Shown here: positions 27,050 to 34,570 of the stretch, in pieces | Layout of the letters: the number at the start of each line of letters is the position of its first letter | How positions within the stretch are numbered: the first letter of the stretch is position 1 | NCBI RefSeq assembly: GCF_037908215.1 | Contig: NZ_JBBLZC010000001.1 | Span: 460,510-524,509, forward strand | Length of the DNA stretch: 64,000 nt | Source: Benzoatithermus flavus | GTDB lineage: Bacteria > Pseudomonadota > Alphaproteobacteria > Geminicoccales > Geminicoccaceae | Reading direction: 5' to 3' | Notes under the pieces: model-generated | Databases searched by the model: none | What the model was told of the DNA's origin: nothing | The model's input: the letters and a program-made list of their open reading frames with translations, nothing else | Translations under genes and position numbers: made by a program

Positions 27050-28590
27050 GCCGCCTCGGCCGGCTCGACGTAGCGGGGAAACACGCCCGAAGGCGCAGGC
27101 AGCACGGTGCCGGGGACGAGCTTCGCGCCTTCCGGCCCCAGGGCCGTGAAGGCGCGGTCGGCCACGGGAACGGCCAGAAGGTCGAGGAGCTTCGCCGAGG
27201 CGCCCGGCATGAAGGGCTGGGTCAGGGTCGCGAGGTGGCGCACGGTCTCGGCCAGGACCCAGAGTACGGTCGCCATGCGGGCAGGATCGGTCTTGCGCAA
27301 GCTCCAAGGGGCCTGAGCATCGACGTAGCGATTGGCCTCGCCGCAGACCTCCCAGATCGCCTCCAGTGCCTTGTGGCCGGCGATCTCCTGCATGAAACCG
27401 CGCACGCGCGGCAGGAGGCCGTGGGCGGCCTCGAGCAGCGCCTCGTCCGCATCGGTGAGCGGTCCGGGCTCCGGCACCCTGCCGCCGCAGTTCTTCGCGA
27501 CCATCGACAGCACGCGCTGGGCGAGGTTGCCGTAGTCGTTGGCGAGGTCGTGGTTGATGCGGCGGACCATGGCGGCGTGGCTGAAGTCGCCGTCGCTGCC
27601 GAAGGCGATCTCGCGTAAGAGGAAATAGCGGGTCTGGTCGAGGCCGTACTTCGCGATGAGGTCGAACGGACTCACCACGTTGCCGAGCGACTTCGACATC
27701 TTCTGCCCCTCGACCGTCCACCAGCCGTGGGCGAAGACGTGGCGCGGCGGCTCGAGCCCGGCGCTCATCAAAAAGGCCGGCCAGTAGACGGCGTGGAAGC
27801 GCAGGATGTCCTTGCCGACGACGTGGAAGTCCGCGGGCCAGAAGGTGCGGTAGAGCTCGCCCCCGGTGTCGGGGTAGCCGAGTGCGGTGATGTAGTTCGC
27901 GAGCGCGTCGAGCCAGACATACACGACGTGGCCCGGATCGCCCGGCACCGGGATGCCCCAGGCGAAGGTGGTGCGCGAGACGGAGAGGTCCTGCAGGCCG
28001 CCCTTCACGAAGCTCACCACCTCGTTCATGCGCGTCTGCGGCATGACGAAATCCGGGTTCGTTTCGTAGAAGGCGAGCAGGCGCTCCTGCCAGGCCGAGA
28101 GCCTGAAGAAGTAGGACGGCTCCTCGACCCATTCGACCGGCGCGCCGGTCGGGGCCTTGCCGTCGACGAGTTCGCTCTCGGTGTAGAACGCCTCGTCGCG
28201 CACGGAGTACCAGCCGGCGTACTTGCCGAGATAGATGTCGCCGCTCGCGACGAGGCGCTGCCAGAGGGCGGCGACGCCAGCTTTGTGGCGCGGCTCGGTC
28301 GTGCGGATGAAGTCGTCGTGGCTGAAGTTCATGGCGGCCGCGAGATCGCGGAAGCGCTCGGAGACCCTGTCCGTGAACGACTGCGGGTCGAGGCCCGCGG
28401 CATCGGCCGCCTTCTCCACCTTCTGCCCGTGCTCGTCGGTGCCGGTCAGAAAGCGCACCCGCCGGCCGTCGAGGCGCATGAAGCGGGCGAGCGCGTCGCA
28501 GGCCAGCGTCGTGTAGGCGTGGCCGATATGCGGGCTGTCGTTGACGTAGTAGATGGGCGTCGTGACGTAGAACGCGTCGGACGCGGCCAT
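27046..28590 (-). CDS. metG: Methionyl-tRNA synthetase
   Basis: 514 residues. Class I tRNA synthetase: PHIGHAYT (HIGH at residues 21-24), QKMSKSLGN (KMSKS at 297-301), YVWLDALANYITALGYP and the helical anticodon-binding part DLANDYGNLAQRVLSMV. There is no zinc-knuckle cysteine set in the connective-peptide region and no C-terminal EMAP-like domain, so this is the short MetG2 type. Start ATG 28590 with AGGAG 6 nt upstream. It lies 19 bp after holB. Confidence 0.97.
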   Translation of the reverse strand: MAASDAFYVTTPIYYVNDSPHIGHAYTTLACDALARFMRLDGRRVRFLTGTDEHGQKVEKAADAAGLDPQSFTDRVSERFRDLAAAMNFSHDDFIRTTEPRHKAGVAALWQRLVASGDIYLGKYAGWYSVRDEAFYTESELVDGKAPTGAPVEWVEEPSYFFRLSAWQERLLAFYETNPDFVMPQTRMNEVVSFVKGGLQDLSVSRTTFAWGIPVPGDPGHVVYVWLDALANYITALGYPDTGGELYRTFWPADFHVVGKDILRFHAVYWPAFLMSAGLEPPRHVFAHGWWTVEGQKMSKSLGNVVSPFDLIAKYGLDQTRYFLLREIAFGSDGDFSHAAMVRRINHDLANDYGNLAQRVLSMVAKNCGGRVPEPGPLTDADEALLEAAHGLLPRVRGFMQEIAGHKALEAIWEVCGEANRYVDAQAPWSLRKTDPARMATVLWVLAETVRHLATLTQPFMPGASAKLLDLLAVPVADRAFTALGPEGAKLVPGTVLPAPSGVFPRYVEPAEAA

Positions 28591-28609
28591 GCCGATCTCC
28601 TGACTTCCT

Positions 28610-29680
28610 CTAGACGAGCCCGAGCTCGATCTCGGGCTCGACGCCGCAGGCGGCCTGCACGATCTGGAGCAGCGCTACCAGCGGGTCGAGATTGAGCCCC
28701 TCGACGCGCAGCGCCAAGGCCGAGAGCTTGTCCCACAAGGCCACCCAGTGATCAAGCCCGCGGCCGGCGGCGAGCTCCTCGAGGATGGCCGTCTCGCCCG
28801 CGAACAGCTCCCGGCCGAGCGGCTCTCCAGCCGCGAGCCAGGCGAGGCGGCGGAGCACGAGACCCAGGAGGTCGACGGCACCGCGAAAGCTCGTCCCCTC
28901 CCCTCCCTGAAGAAGCTGGGTGGCGATCACGAGGCGGGCGACCTCGCTGGCGCGGGCGACGCTCAGCTTCTGCACGAGCTCGGCATAACGCTCGAGCCAG
29001 CCCGAGCTTCCGAGCTCGAGTGCCCGGCCGATCGAGCCCCGAGCGAGCTGGGCCAGAAGCTCGACCCGCTCCGGCGCCAGGTCGGGGGCGAGCGCCGCCA
29101 CGCCGGCGAGGAGCTGGGGCTCGGGTAGAGGTGCCAGGGTGATCTGGGCACAGCGGGAGAGGATGGTGCGCGGCAGAAGACCGGGGCGCTGGCAGACCAG
29201 GAGCAGGATCACGCCCGCGGGCGGCTCCTCCAGGAGCTTCAGGAGCGCGTTGGCGGCGGAATCGCTGAGCTCGTCGGCGGGATCGACCACGAGCACCTTC
29301 TGGCCGGCGCGGGCCGCCGTGGCATGCAGCGCCGCATCGGCATCGCGCACCTGCTCGACCAGGATCTCCTTGTAGAGCTTGCCGGTCTTGGGATTCGGGA
29401 TGCGCTTCAGGACCCGGAGGTCGGGATGAGCACCGCTCGCCACCATCCGGAATACCGGATGGGCGGGGTTCTCGGCTGCCGCCTCGTGCCCGGCCGGCCC
29501 TGCCAGCAGCCGTCGGGCGAAGCGGAAGGCGAGCGTGGCCTTGCCGACGCCGCGCGGGCCTTTGAAGAGCCAGGCATGAGGCAGACGGCCGTTCTGAAAC
29601 GCACGGAGCAGCACGGCCTCGACGCGCTCGTGGCCGAAGAGACAAGGGTTCGCGGCGGGAGACGGCAGCTCGACGCTCAT
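28610..29680 (-). CDS. holB: DNA polymerase III delta-prime subunit
   Basis: 356 residues. Clamp-loader AAA+ subunit: LFGHERVEAVLLRAF, Walker A-like GPRGVGKATL (residues 41-50), VLVVDPADELSDSAANALLKLLEEPP (the SRC-adjacent Walker B region) and ILSRCAQITL (SRC arginine finger). A zinc-binding Cys set normally present in delta-prime is not obvious. The start overlaps tmk by 4 bp (ATGA), a very common tmk-holB arrangement. Confidence 0.95.
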   Translation of the reverse strand: MSVELPSPAANPCLFGHERVEAVLLRAFQNGRLPHAWLFKGPRGVGKATLAFRFARRLLAGPAGHEAAAENPAHPVFRMVASGAHPDLRVLKRIPNPKTGKLYKEILVEQVRDADAALHATAARAGQKVLVVDPADELSDSAANALLKLLEEPPAGVILLLVCQRPGLLPRTILSRCAQITLAPLPEPQLLAGVAALAPDLAPERVELLAQLARGSIGRALELGSSGWLERYAELVQKLSVARASEVARLVIATQLLQGGEGTSFRGAVDLLGLVLRRLAWLAAGEPLGRELFAGETAILEELAAGRGLDHWVALWDKLSALALRVEGLNLDPLVALLQIVQAACGVEPEIELGLV

Positions 29681-30396
29681 GAGGCGGCGAGGCCGAACCG
29701 GGATGTGACCGCCCGCCAGATCGCCTCGGCCACCTGCTCCTCGTCCTTCGCCGCGTCGATCACGACGAAGCGCGCCGCCTCGCGGGCAGCGAGCATCAGG
29801 AAGCCTTCGCGCACGCGCTCGTGGTAGGTCCGGTCCTTGGCCTCGAAGCGCGCTGTCGATCCGTCGGGCAGCGCCGCTGTTTGGCCGGCGCGGCTGGACC
29901 GGGCGCTGCAGCGGGCCATGCCCACCTCGACCGGGAGATCGAGAAGGAGGGTCAGATCGGGCTCGTGCCCGACGAGGAGCGGCGCGTGGAGCGCATCGAC
30001 GGTCTCGAGGCCGACCTCGCCCGCATAGCCCTGGTAGACCCTGCTGGAATCGGCGAAGCGGTCGCAGACGACCCAGACGCCGCGCTTCAGCGCCGGCAGG
30101 ATGGCGCGCTCGAGATGGTCGTCGCGGGCGGCGAGGAACAGATAGAGCTCGGTCAGCGGCCGCCAGCGATCGGCCGGCCCGTGCACGATGAGCTCGCGGA
30201 TCGCTTCCGCCCCTTCGGTGCCGCCGGGCTCGCGAGTCAGAAGCAGCTCGAGGCCGAGCGCCTCGAGGCGGTGCGCCAGCCTCTTCGCCTGCGTGCTCTT
30301 GCCGGCCCCCTCACCACCCTCGAGCGTGATGAAGCGACCCCGCTGCCGGGAATCCCGGTCTGCCGGGGACAGGCCGGGGTGGATCCGCTCTGCCAT
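29677..30396 (-). CDS. tmk: Thymidylate kinase
   Basis: 239 residues. dTMP to dTDP kinase. P-loop FITLEGGEGAGKSTQAK (Lys33), REPGGTEGAEAIRELI (DR(E/X) motif with the catalytic Arg region), VVCDRFADSSRVYQGYAG and a lid DRTYHERVREGF. The N-terminal 20 residues before RFITLEG are extra. It lies 11 bp after dacA and overlaps holB. Confidence 0.96.
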   Translation of the reverse strand: MAERIHPGLSPADRDSRQRGRFITLEGGEGAGKSTQAKRLAHRLEALGLELLLTREPGGTEGAEAIRELIVHGPADRWRPLTELYLFLAARDDHLERAILPALKRGVWVVCDRFADSSRVYQGYAGEVGLETVDALHAPLLVGHEPDLTLLLDLPVEVGMARCSARSSRAGQTAALPDGSTARFEAKDRTYHERVREGFLMLAAREAARFVVIDAAKDEEQVAEAIWRAVTSRFGLAAS

Positions 30397-30407
30397 CGAC
30401 GACTCCT

Positions 30408-31538
30408 TCAGGAAGCGCCCCAGACATAGTAGCCGACCATGCTCGTGACCCGCCCGAGCAGGCCGGCACGCGGCACGTCCTTGCCCGCCACGAGCGGCAC
30501 GGAGAAGGTGGTCATGTTGGGGGCGCTGATCTCGAGGCTGCCGAGCTGCTGACCGGCCTCGATCGGCGCCGGCACGGGATTGCCGTAGCGCAGCTTGACG
30601 CTGAGGCCGCGGCGCGCCTCGTGCGAGAGGGTGACGCCCACGGTCTTGGCCGGGACGAGCGGAACCTTGGCTTCGGCACCCAGCCAGACATCGGCGTCGA
30701 CCACGCTCTCGCCGGCCTGGAACAGACGGTATTCCTGGAACTCGCGGAAGCCGTACTCGAGCAGCCGCTCGCCCTCGGTCTTGCGCTGGTTGATCGATTC
30801 GAGCCCGGCCAGGACGACGATGATGCGGCGATCGTTACGCTTGGCGGTGCCGACCAGGCCATAGCCGGACTGCTCGGTGTAGCCGGTCTTCATGCCGTCG
30901 GCACCCGGAACATTGGCCTGGATCAAGGGGTTGCGGTTCTGCTGCTTGATGTTGCGATAGACGAACTCGCGCTCGGAGTAATATTTGAAGTACTCGGGGA
31001 ACTCGGTGATGATGGTGCGGGCCAGAGTGGCGAGATCGCGCACCGACATCAGGTGGCCGGGAGCATCGAGCCCGGTCGCGTTCGCGAAGGTGCTGTTGGT
31101 GAGCCCGATCCGCCTCGCGGTCTCGGTCATCTCGCGCGCGAACTCCTCCTCGGAGCCCGCCAGCGCCTCCGCCATCGCCACACAGGCATCGTTGCCCGAC
31201 ATGATGATGATGCCGCGGATCAGGTCCTCCACCCGCACCCGGTCGCCGACCTTCAGAAACATCTGCGAGCCGCCCATCTTCCAGGCCTTCTCGCTGATGG
31301 TGATCTCGTCGTCGAGCTTGAGGCGGCCGTGCTTCAGGCGGTCGAAGATCATGTAGGCCGTCATGAGCTTGCTCATGGAGGCCGGCGGGAGCCGCTGGTC
31401 CGCGTTCTTTTCGAACAGGACCACGCCCGTGCGGGCGTCGATGATGATCGCCGCCTTGGCAGCGGTCTCGAAGGCTTCAGCCGGTGCCGCGAGGAACCAG
31501 CCGATCAGCATCAGCGCCAGGAGCAGCCGCTGTCGCAT
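30408..31538 (-). CDS. dacA: D-alanyl-D-alanine carboxypeptidase (PBP5/6 family)
   Basis: 376 residues. Signal peptide (LLLALMLIGWFLAAPAEA), then the serine DD-peptidase motifs SxxK (Ser54-Met-Ser-Lys57 in PPASMSKLM), SGN (IIIMSGNDACVAMAEALAG) and KTG (GMKTGYTEQSGYGL). A C-terminal PBP5-type beta domain follows (VVDADVWLGAEAKVPLVPAKTV), and the end (RVTSMVGYYVWGAS) could be the amphipathic membrane anchor. It trims the last D-Ala of the stem peptide. It lies in a run with mltB and rlpA. Confidence 0.95.
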   Translation of the reverse strand: MRQRLLLALMLIGWFLAAPAEAFETAAKAAIIIDARTGVVLFEKNADQRLPPASMSKLMTAYMIFDRLKHGRLKLDDEITISEKAWKMGGSQMFLKVGDRVRVEDLIRGIIIMSGNDACVAMAEALAGSEEEFAREMTETARRIGLTNSTFANATGLDAPGHLMSVRDLATLARTIITEFPEYFKYYSEREFVYRNIKQQNRNPLIQANVPGADGMKTGYTEQSGYGLVGTAKRNDRRIIVVLAGLESINQRKTEGERLLEYGFREFQEYRLFQAGESVVDADVWLGAEAKVPLVPAKTVGVTLSHEARRGLSVKLRYGNPVPAPIEAGQQLGSLEISAPNMTTFSVPLVAGKDVPRAGLLGRVTSMVGYYVWGAS

Positions 31539-31571
31539 CCTCTACCTCGTGAAGTCCGCCGAGCACGAGGC

Positions 31572-32534
31572 TCAGCAGGTCAGCGCAACCGGAGCGCCCG
31601 CCTTCTGCGCCGCGGGCGTCAGGAACGCGCCCGTGTAGCCCATCGCACGAACCTGTTCCAGGAGCCGTCTTGCCTCAGCACCCCCGTTGACCGGCCCGAG
31701 GCGGACCCGCGCCATGGCCTTGCCGGCGACGAAGGTGGGCTCGACCCGCGGCTGCCGGAGCTTGCCGACCGCCTCGATGGCGGCGCGGACCCGCATCGTG
31801 TCGGCGAAGGCGCCGACCTGGACGAACTGGTCGCCGGCAAGGCAGGCAGCGCCTGGCGCGGCCGATGGCGGTGGCATCAACGCTGCCACCTGCACCGGCC
31901 GGCCGGCCGGGATGGTCAGCGGCGCCACCGGCTCGCGTGGCGGCGCTTCCGAGCGCTTGGGCGGCGACGGCGCGACGGGGGCGGTTGCCGGCGGTGTGGA
32001 GCGGGCGGCCACCATCACCGGACGCGGCGGCGGGCCCTTGGCCTCGGCGAGTCCGAGGAACTTCACGCGCACGCGGGCGAGACCCTGGCTCTCGTAGCCG
32101 AGCTCGCGCGCGGCGGCCTGCGAGAGGTCGATCAGCCGGTCGCCCACGAACGGCCCGCGGTCGTTGACGCGGACGTCGATGCTGCGGCCGTTGTCGAGGT
32201 TGGTGACGCGCACGATGCTCGGCAGAGGCAGGGTGGTGTGAGCCGCGGTGAGCTGCGTCTTGTCGAACACCTCGCCGTTGGCGGTCGGCAGGCCCTGGAA
32301 GTCGTCCCCGTACCACGACGCGATGCCGACCCGCTCGTAGCTCGGGTCGAACTCGGGGTAGTACCACTTGCCGTTGATCTGGTAGGGCGTTCCCACCTTG
32401 TAGGTGCCGATGGGGCCCTGGGCTTTCGACGAGGACGGCCCCCGGCTCGCCTCACGCGTGCTGCTGCAGGCGGCGAGCAGCAGGATCAGAGCCAGAGCCA
32501 GGCCGGAACGGGCGTCGGTCGGGGCGGCAATCAT
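31572..32534 (-). CDS. rlpA: RlpA-type septal lytic transglycosylase lipoprotein with SPOR domain
   Basis: 320 residues. Lipobox LLLAACSS at the N-terminus. The DPBB domain follows: YERVGIASWYGDDFQGLPTANGEVFDKTQLTAAHTTLPLPSIVRVTN with RVNDRGPFVG (catalytic-like region), and after a Pro-rich linker a SPOR domain (FVQVGAFADTMRVRAAIEAV to GYTGAFLT) that binds denuded septal glycans. It cleaves naked glycan strands during daughter-cell separation. A hairpin with the mltB stop codon separates it from the upstream mltB. Confidence 0.95.
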   Translation of the reverse strand: MIAAPTDARSGLALALILLLAACSSTREASRGPSSSKAQGPIGTYKVGTPYQINGKWYYPEFDPSYERVGIASWYGDDFQGLPTANGEVFDKTQLTAAHTTLPLPSIVRVTNLDNGRSIDVRVNDRGPFVGDRLIDLSQAAARELGYESQGLARVRVKFLGLAEAKGPPPRPVMVAARSTPPATAPVAPSPPKRSEAPPREPVAPLTIPAGRPVQVAALMPPPSAAPGAACLAGDQFVQVGAFADTMRVRAAIEAVGKLRQPRVEPTFVAGKAMARVRLGPVNGGAEARRLLEQVRAMGYTGAFLTPAAQKAGAPVALTC

Positions 32535-32550
32535 GGCCGAACTTCATATC

Positions 32551-32572
32551 ATGGATGAGCTTCGTCATCCAT
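32551..32572 (-). other. Hairpin over the mltB stop codon
   Basis: ATGGATGA (32551-32558) and TCATCCAT (32565-32572) form a perfect 8-bp stem with loop GCTTCG. On the minus strand the left arm includes the mltB stop codon. It sits exactly between mltB and rlpA, so it may stabilise mltB mRNA or partly terminate it. Confidence 0.4.
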
Positions 32573-33548
32573 CCCTCAAGGAATCAGCCAAAAGCCCGAC
32601 TGACACGCCGAAGTAGGTGGACCGGTTCCAGGCCATCAGCGCCCGGAAGTTGGCATAAGCGAGAAAGCTTCCGGCCTCGCCGCCGTCCATGCGCAGAAGG
32701 GAGGCCTGGATGGATGCTCGGGGCAGGCTGCTGCCGTCGGGCAGGCGGATGCCGCGCTGGCTCCAGTCGGCGAGGCTCGCGCGATGGTCGAGCCCGCTCC
32801 TGCCGTCGACGAAGCCGTCAGGCACCAGCACTTCGCGTCCCCAGATGTAGCGGCCGTCCCAGCCGGCGCGGGCGAGGTAGTTGGCGGTGGAGGCGAAGAC
32901 GTCGGGGAGTGAGCGCCAGATGTCGCGCCTGCCGTCGCCGTCGAAATCGACGGCATAGCCGAGATAGGTCGAGGGCATGAACTGGTTCTGCCCCATGGCC
33001 CCGGCCCAGGAGCCCTGCATCAGCTCGGGCTCGATGTGGCCGCGCTCGACGATCTCGAGCGCCCCGAGCAGCTCCTTGCGAAAAAAGCTCGCCCGTCGTC
33101 CCTCGTAGGCGAGGGTCGCCAGCGCCGCGAGCACGGGGTAGCCGCCCTGCCGCTCACCGAAGTTCGATTCCATTCCCCAAAGGGCCACGATCACCTCGGC
33201 CGGGACGTGATAGCGGGCCTCGACCCGGCTCAGGAGGTCGCGATGTCGGGCCAGCAGCTCGCGGCCCGTGGCGACGCGCCGGTCGTTGACCACGCGGCGC
33301 CGGTATTCGGCGAAGCTGAGCCTGGTCTCGGGCTGACGCCGGTCGGCCTCGATCACGGCGGGAAGGATCTCGATGCCTTGCAGCGCCCGATCGAGCGTCT
33401 GGCGGGAGATGCCGTGCTTGAGCGCCTCGTGCCGCAATCCGGTGAGCCAGCCGGCGAACGATTCTTCCGCTCGGGCCGGAGCCGCTGCGAGAAGACCGAG
33501 GAGCGCCGCCAGCATGGCGAGGTTGGTGCGGCGCGTGACACCGGGCAT
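32565..33548 (-). CDS. mltB: Membrane-bound lytic murein transglycosylase B
   Basis: 327 residues. Signal sequence (LAMLAALLGLLAAAPARA) and GH103 catalytic domain: VIVALWGMESNFGERQGGYPVLAALATLAYEG with the catalytic Glu in GMESNFG, FFRKELLGALEIVERG, MQGSWAGAMGQNQFMPSTYLGYAVDFDGDGRRDIW. No lipobox Cys is seen, so it is probably soluble in the periplasm. The C-terminal part (AYANFRALMAWNRSTYFGVSVGLLADSL) is as usual. It is the first gene of the minus-strand murein operon. Confidence 0.95.
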   Translation of the reverse strand: MPGVTRRTNLAMLAALLGLLAAAPARAEESFAGWLTGLRHEALKHGISRQTLDRALQGIEILPAVIEADRRQPETRLSFAEYRRRVVNDRRVATGRELLARHRDLLSRVEARYHVPAEVIVALWGMESNFGERQGGYPVLAALATLAYEGRRASFFRKELLGALEIVERGHIEPELMQGSWAGAMGQNQFMPSTYLGYAVDFDGDGRRDIWRSLPDVFASTANYLARAGWDGRYIWGREVLVPDGFVDGRSGLDHRASLADWSQRGIRLPDGSSLPRASIQASLLRMDGGEAGSFLAYANFRALMAWNRSTYFGVSVGLLADSLRDG

Positions 33549-33667
33549 GAACGACCCCTATTCCACCGACGAGAGACCGGCCTCTTTTTAAGCGTTCGGC
33601 CTTCCTATCGAAAGTGGAAATCTCGCAGGTCGTTTACGCTTAAGGGCTGGGCCGATGACGTGGAATG

Positions 33668-33994
33668 TCAGTAATAGAGCGTGACGTAACGCACGCCCGG
33701 CTCGCTTTCGACAGCAACGGCGGCAGGTCCGGCACCATCGCTCGTCGCGGATGGCGCGGCCGTCTCTTCGCGCACGGCCATGGGTCCGCTCAGCACGCTG
33801 CAATCCGAATCGACAGTGACGACCCGACCGGCGAGGCTCGCGGTGCAAGGAGCGACGACCTGAACGGTCACGCCGAGCAGGCCGCGAGCCTCGCCTCTGA
33901 CGCCGCCACCGTCGGCCACGACCACGGTCACGCCGAGCACCGTGGGGGGAACCAGCGCAGCAAGACGGGTCGCGTTCTCGCGCAGGCGACGCAT
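33668..33994 (-). CDS. Small protein next to the pilus genes; unknown function
   Basis: 108 residues, unrecognised. ATG 33994 has GGAGG 5 nt upstream, a very strong ribosome site that supports a real gene. The N-terminus (RLAALVPPTVLGVTVVVADGGG) is hydrophobic but is not a clear signal peptide. The middle holds VAPCTASLAGRVVTVDSDC, whose two Cys are 18 residues apart as in a disulfide loop, and the chain ends RYVTLYY. It lies 135 bp beyond the second pilin and on the same strand, so a link with the pilus is possible but unproven. Confidence 0.55.
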   Translation of the reverse strand: MRRLRENATRLAALVPPTVLGVTVVVADGGGVRGEARGLLGVTVQVVAPCTASLAGRVVTVDSDCSVLSGPMAVREETAAPSATSDGAGPAAVAVESEPGVRYVTLYY

Positions 33995-34129
33995 CGTTTC
34001 CTCCGATCGATCTTTTATCGTGTGAGGCGGAACGGAGGATAGCGCTTGCGGCCTCCGGGCAGGGCCGTTCCGCCGGAACCCGCACATCGGCGTATGCAGC
34101 CGGCGCGTCCCACCGTGCGCCGGCCGGGC

Positions 34130-34570
34130 TCAGAAGGTCAGCGTGACCTGCAGGCTGTCGATGTACTCGCCAGCCGGAACGCCCGGCTGTGGCGGCACGA
34201 CGCCGTAGATGACGAGGCGCGTCGTGGCGGCGCCGTCGCTCCGGCCCGAGCGTGTCCCGCCGATCGCCTGCCCGTCGCCCCAGGGCACGGAATGGCCGGC
34301 ATCGGCGAACAGGTAGTAATCGAGCCGACCGCCTTGCGGGCCCGCCATCTGCCGCGGCTCGCCGCCGCTGCGGCCGGGCGAGATGCCGACCTCGAACGAT
34401 GCCGCGGCATCGCAGCGCACGATCACGGCCCCGGTTCCGGTCGAGGTGCGGGTAACGTCGATCGTTCCGAACGCCACCGGGTCGGCCGACACGCTGCAGG
34501 CGGCCCACGCCGGCAACGGTGCCGCGAGAGCAAGGCCGAGCGTGAGGAGGCTGGCACGGCTCAGCGGCAT
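34130..34570 (-). CDS. Spore coat U-domain pilin / tip subunit (archaic chaperone-usher)
   Basis: 146 residues. A signal peptide (LTLGLALAAPLPAWA) is followed directly by ACSVSADPVAFGTIDV, the start of an SCPU (Csu-type) domain with two Cys (CSVSA and VRCDAA) that form the typical disulfide. The C-terminal strand EYIDSLQVTLTF is the usual end. Its start overlaps the usher stop by 10 bp. Csu tip adhesins carry two domains and exceed 300 residues; this one has a single domain, so it may be a minor pilin or a short tip. Confidence 0.9.
   Translation of the reverse strand: MPLSRASLLTLGLALAAPLPAWAACSVSADPVAFGTIDVTRTSTGTGAVIVRCDAAASFEVGISPGRSGGEPRQMAGPQGGRLDYYLFADAGHSVPWGDGQAIGGTRSGRSDGAATTRLVIYGVVPPQPGVPAGEYIDSLQVTLTF

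Noticed and set aside
33588..33643. TTAAGCGT / ACGCTTAA inverted repeat with a T-run as a terminator of the pilus operon
   Set aside because: Arms are 40 bp apart and the T-run is on the wrong strand for the minus-strand operon.
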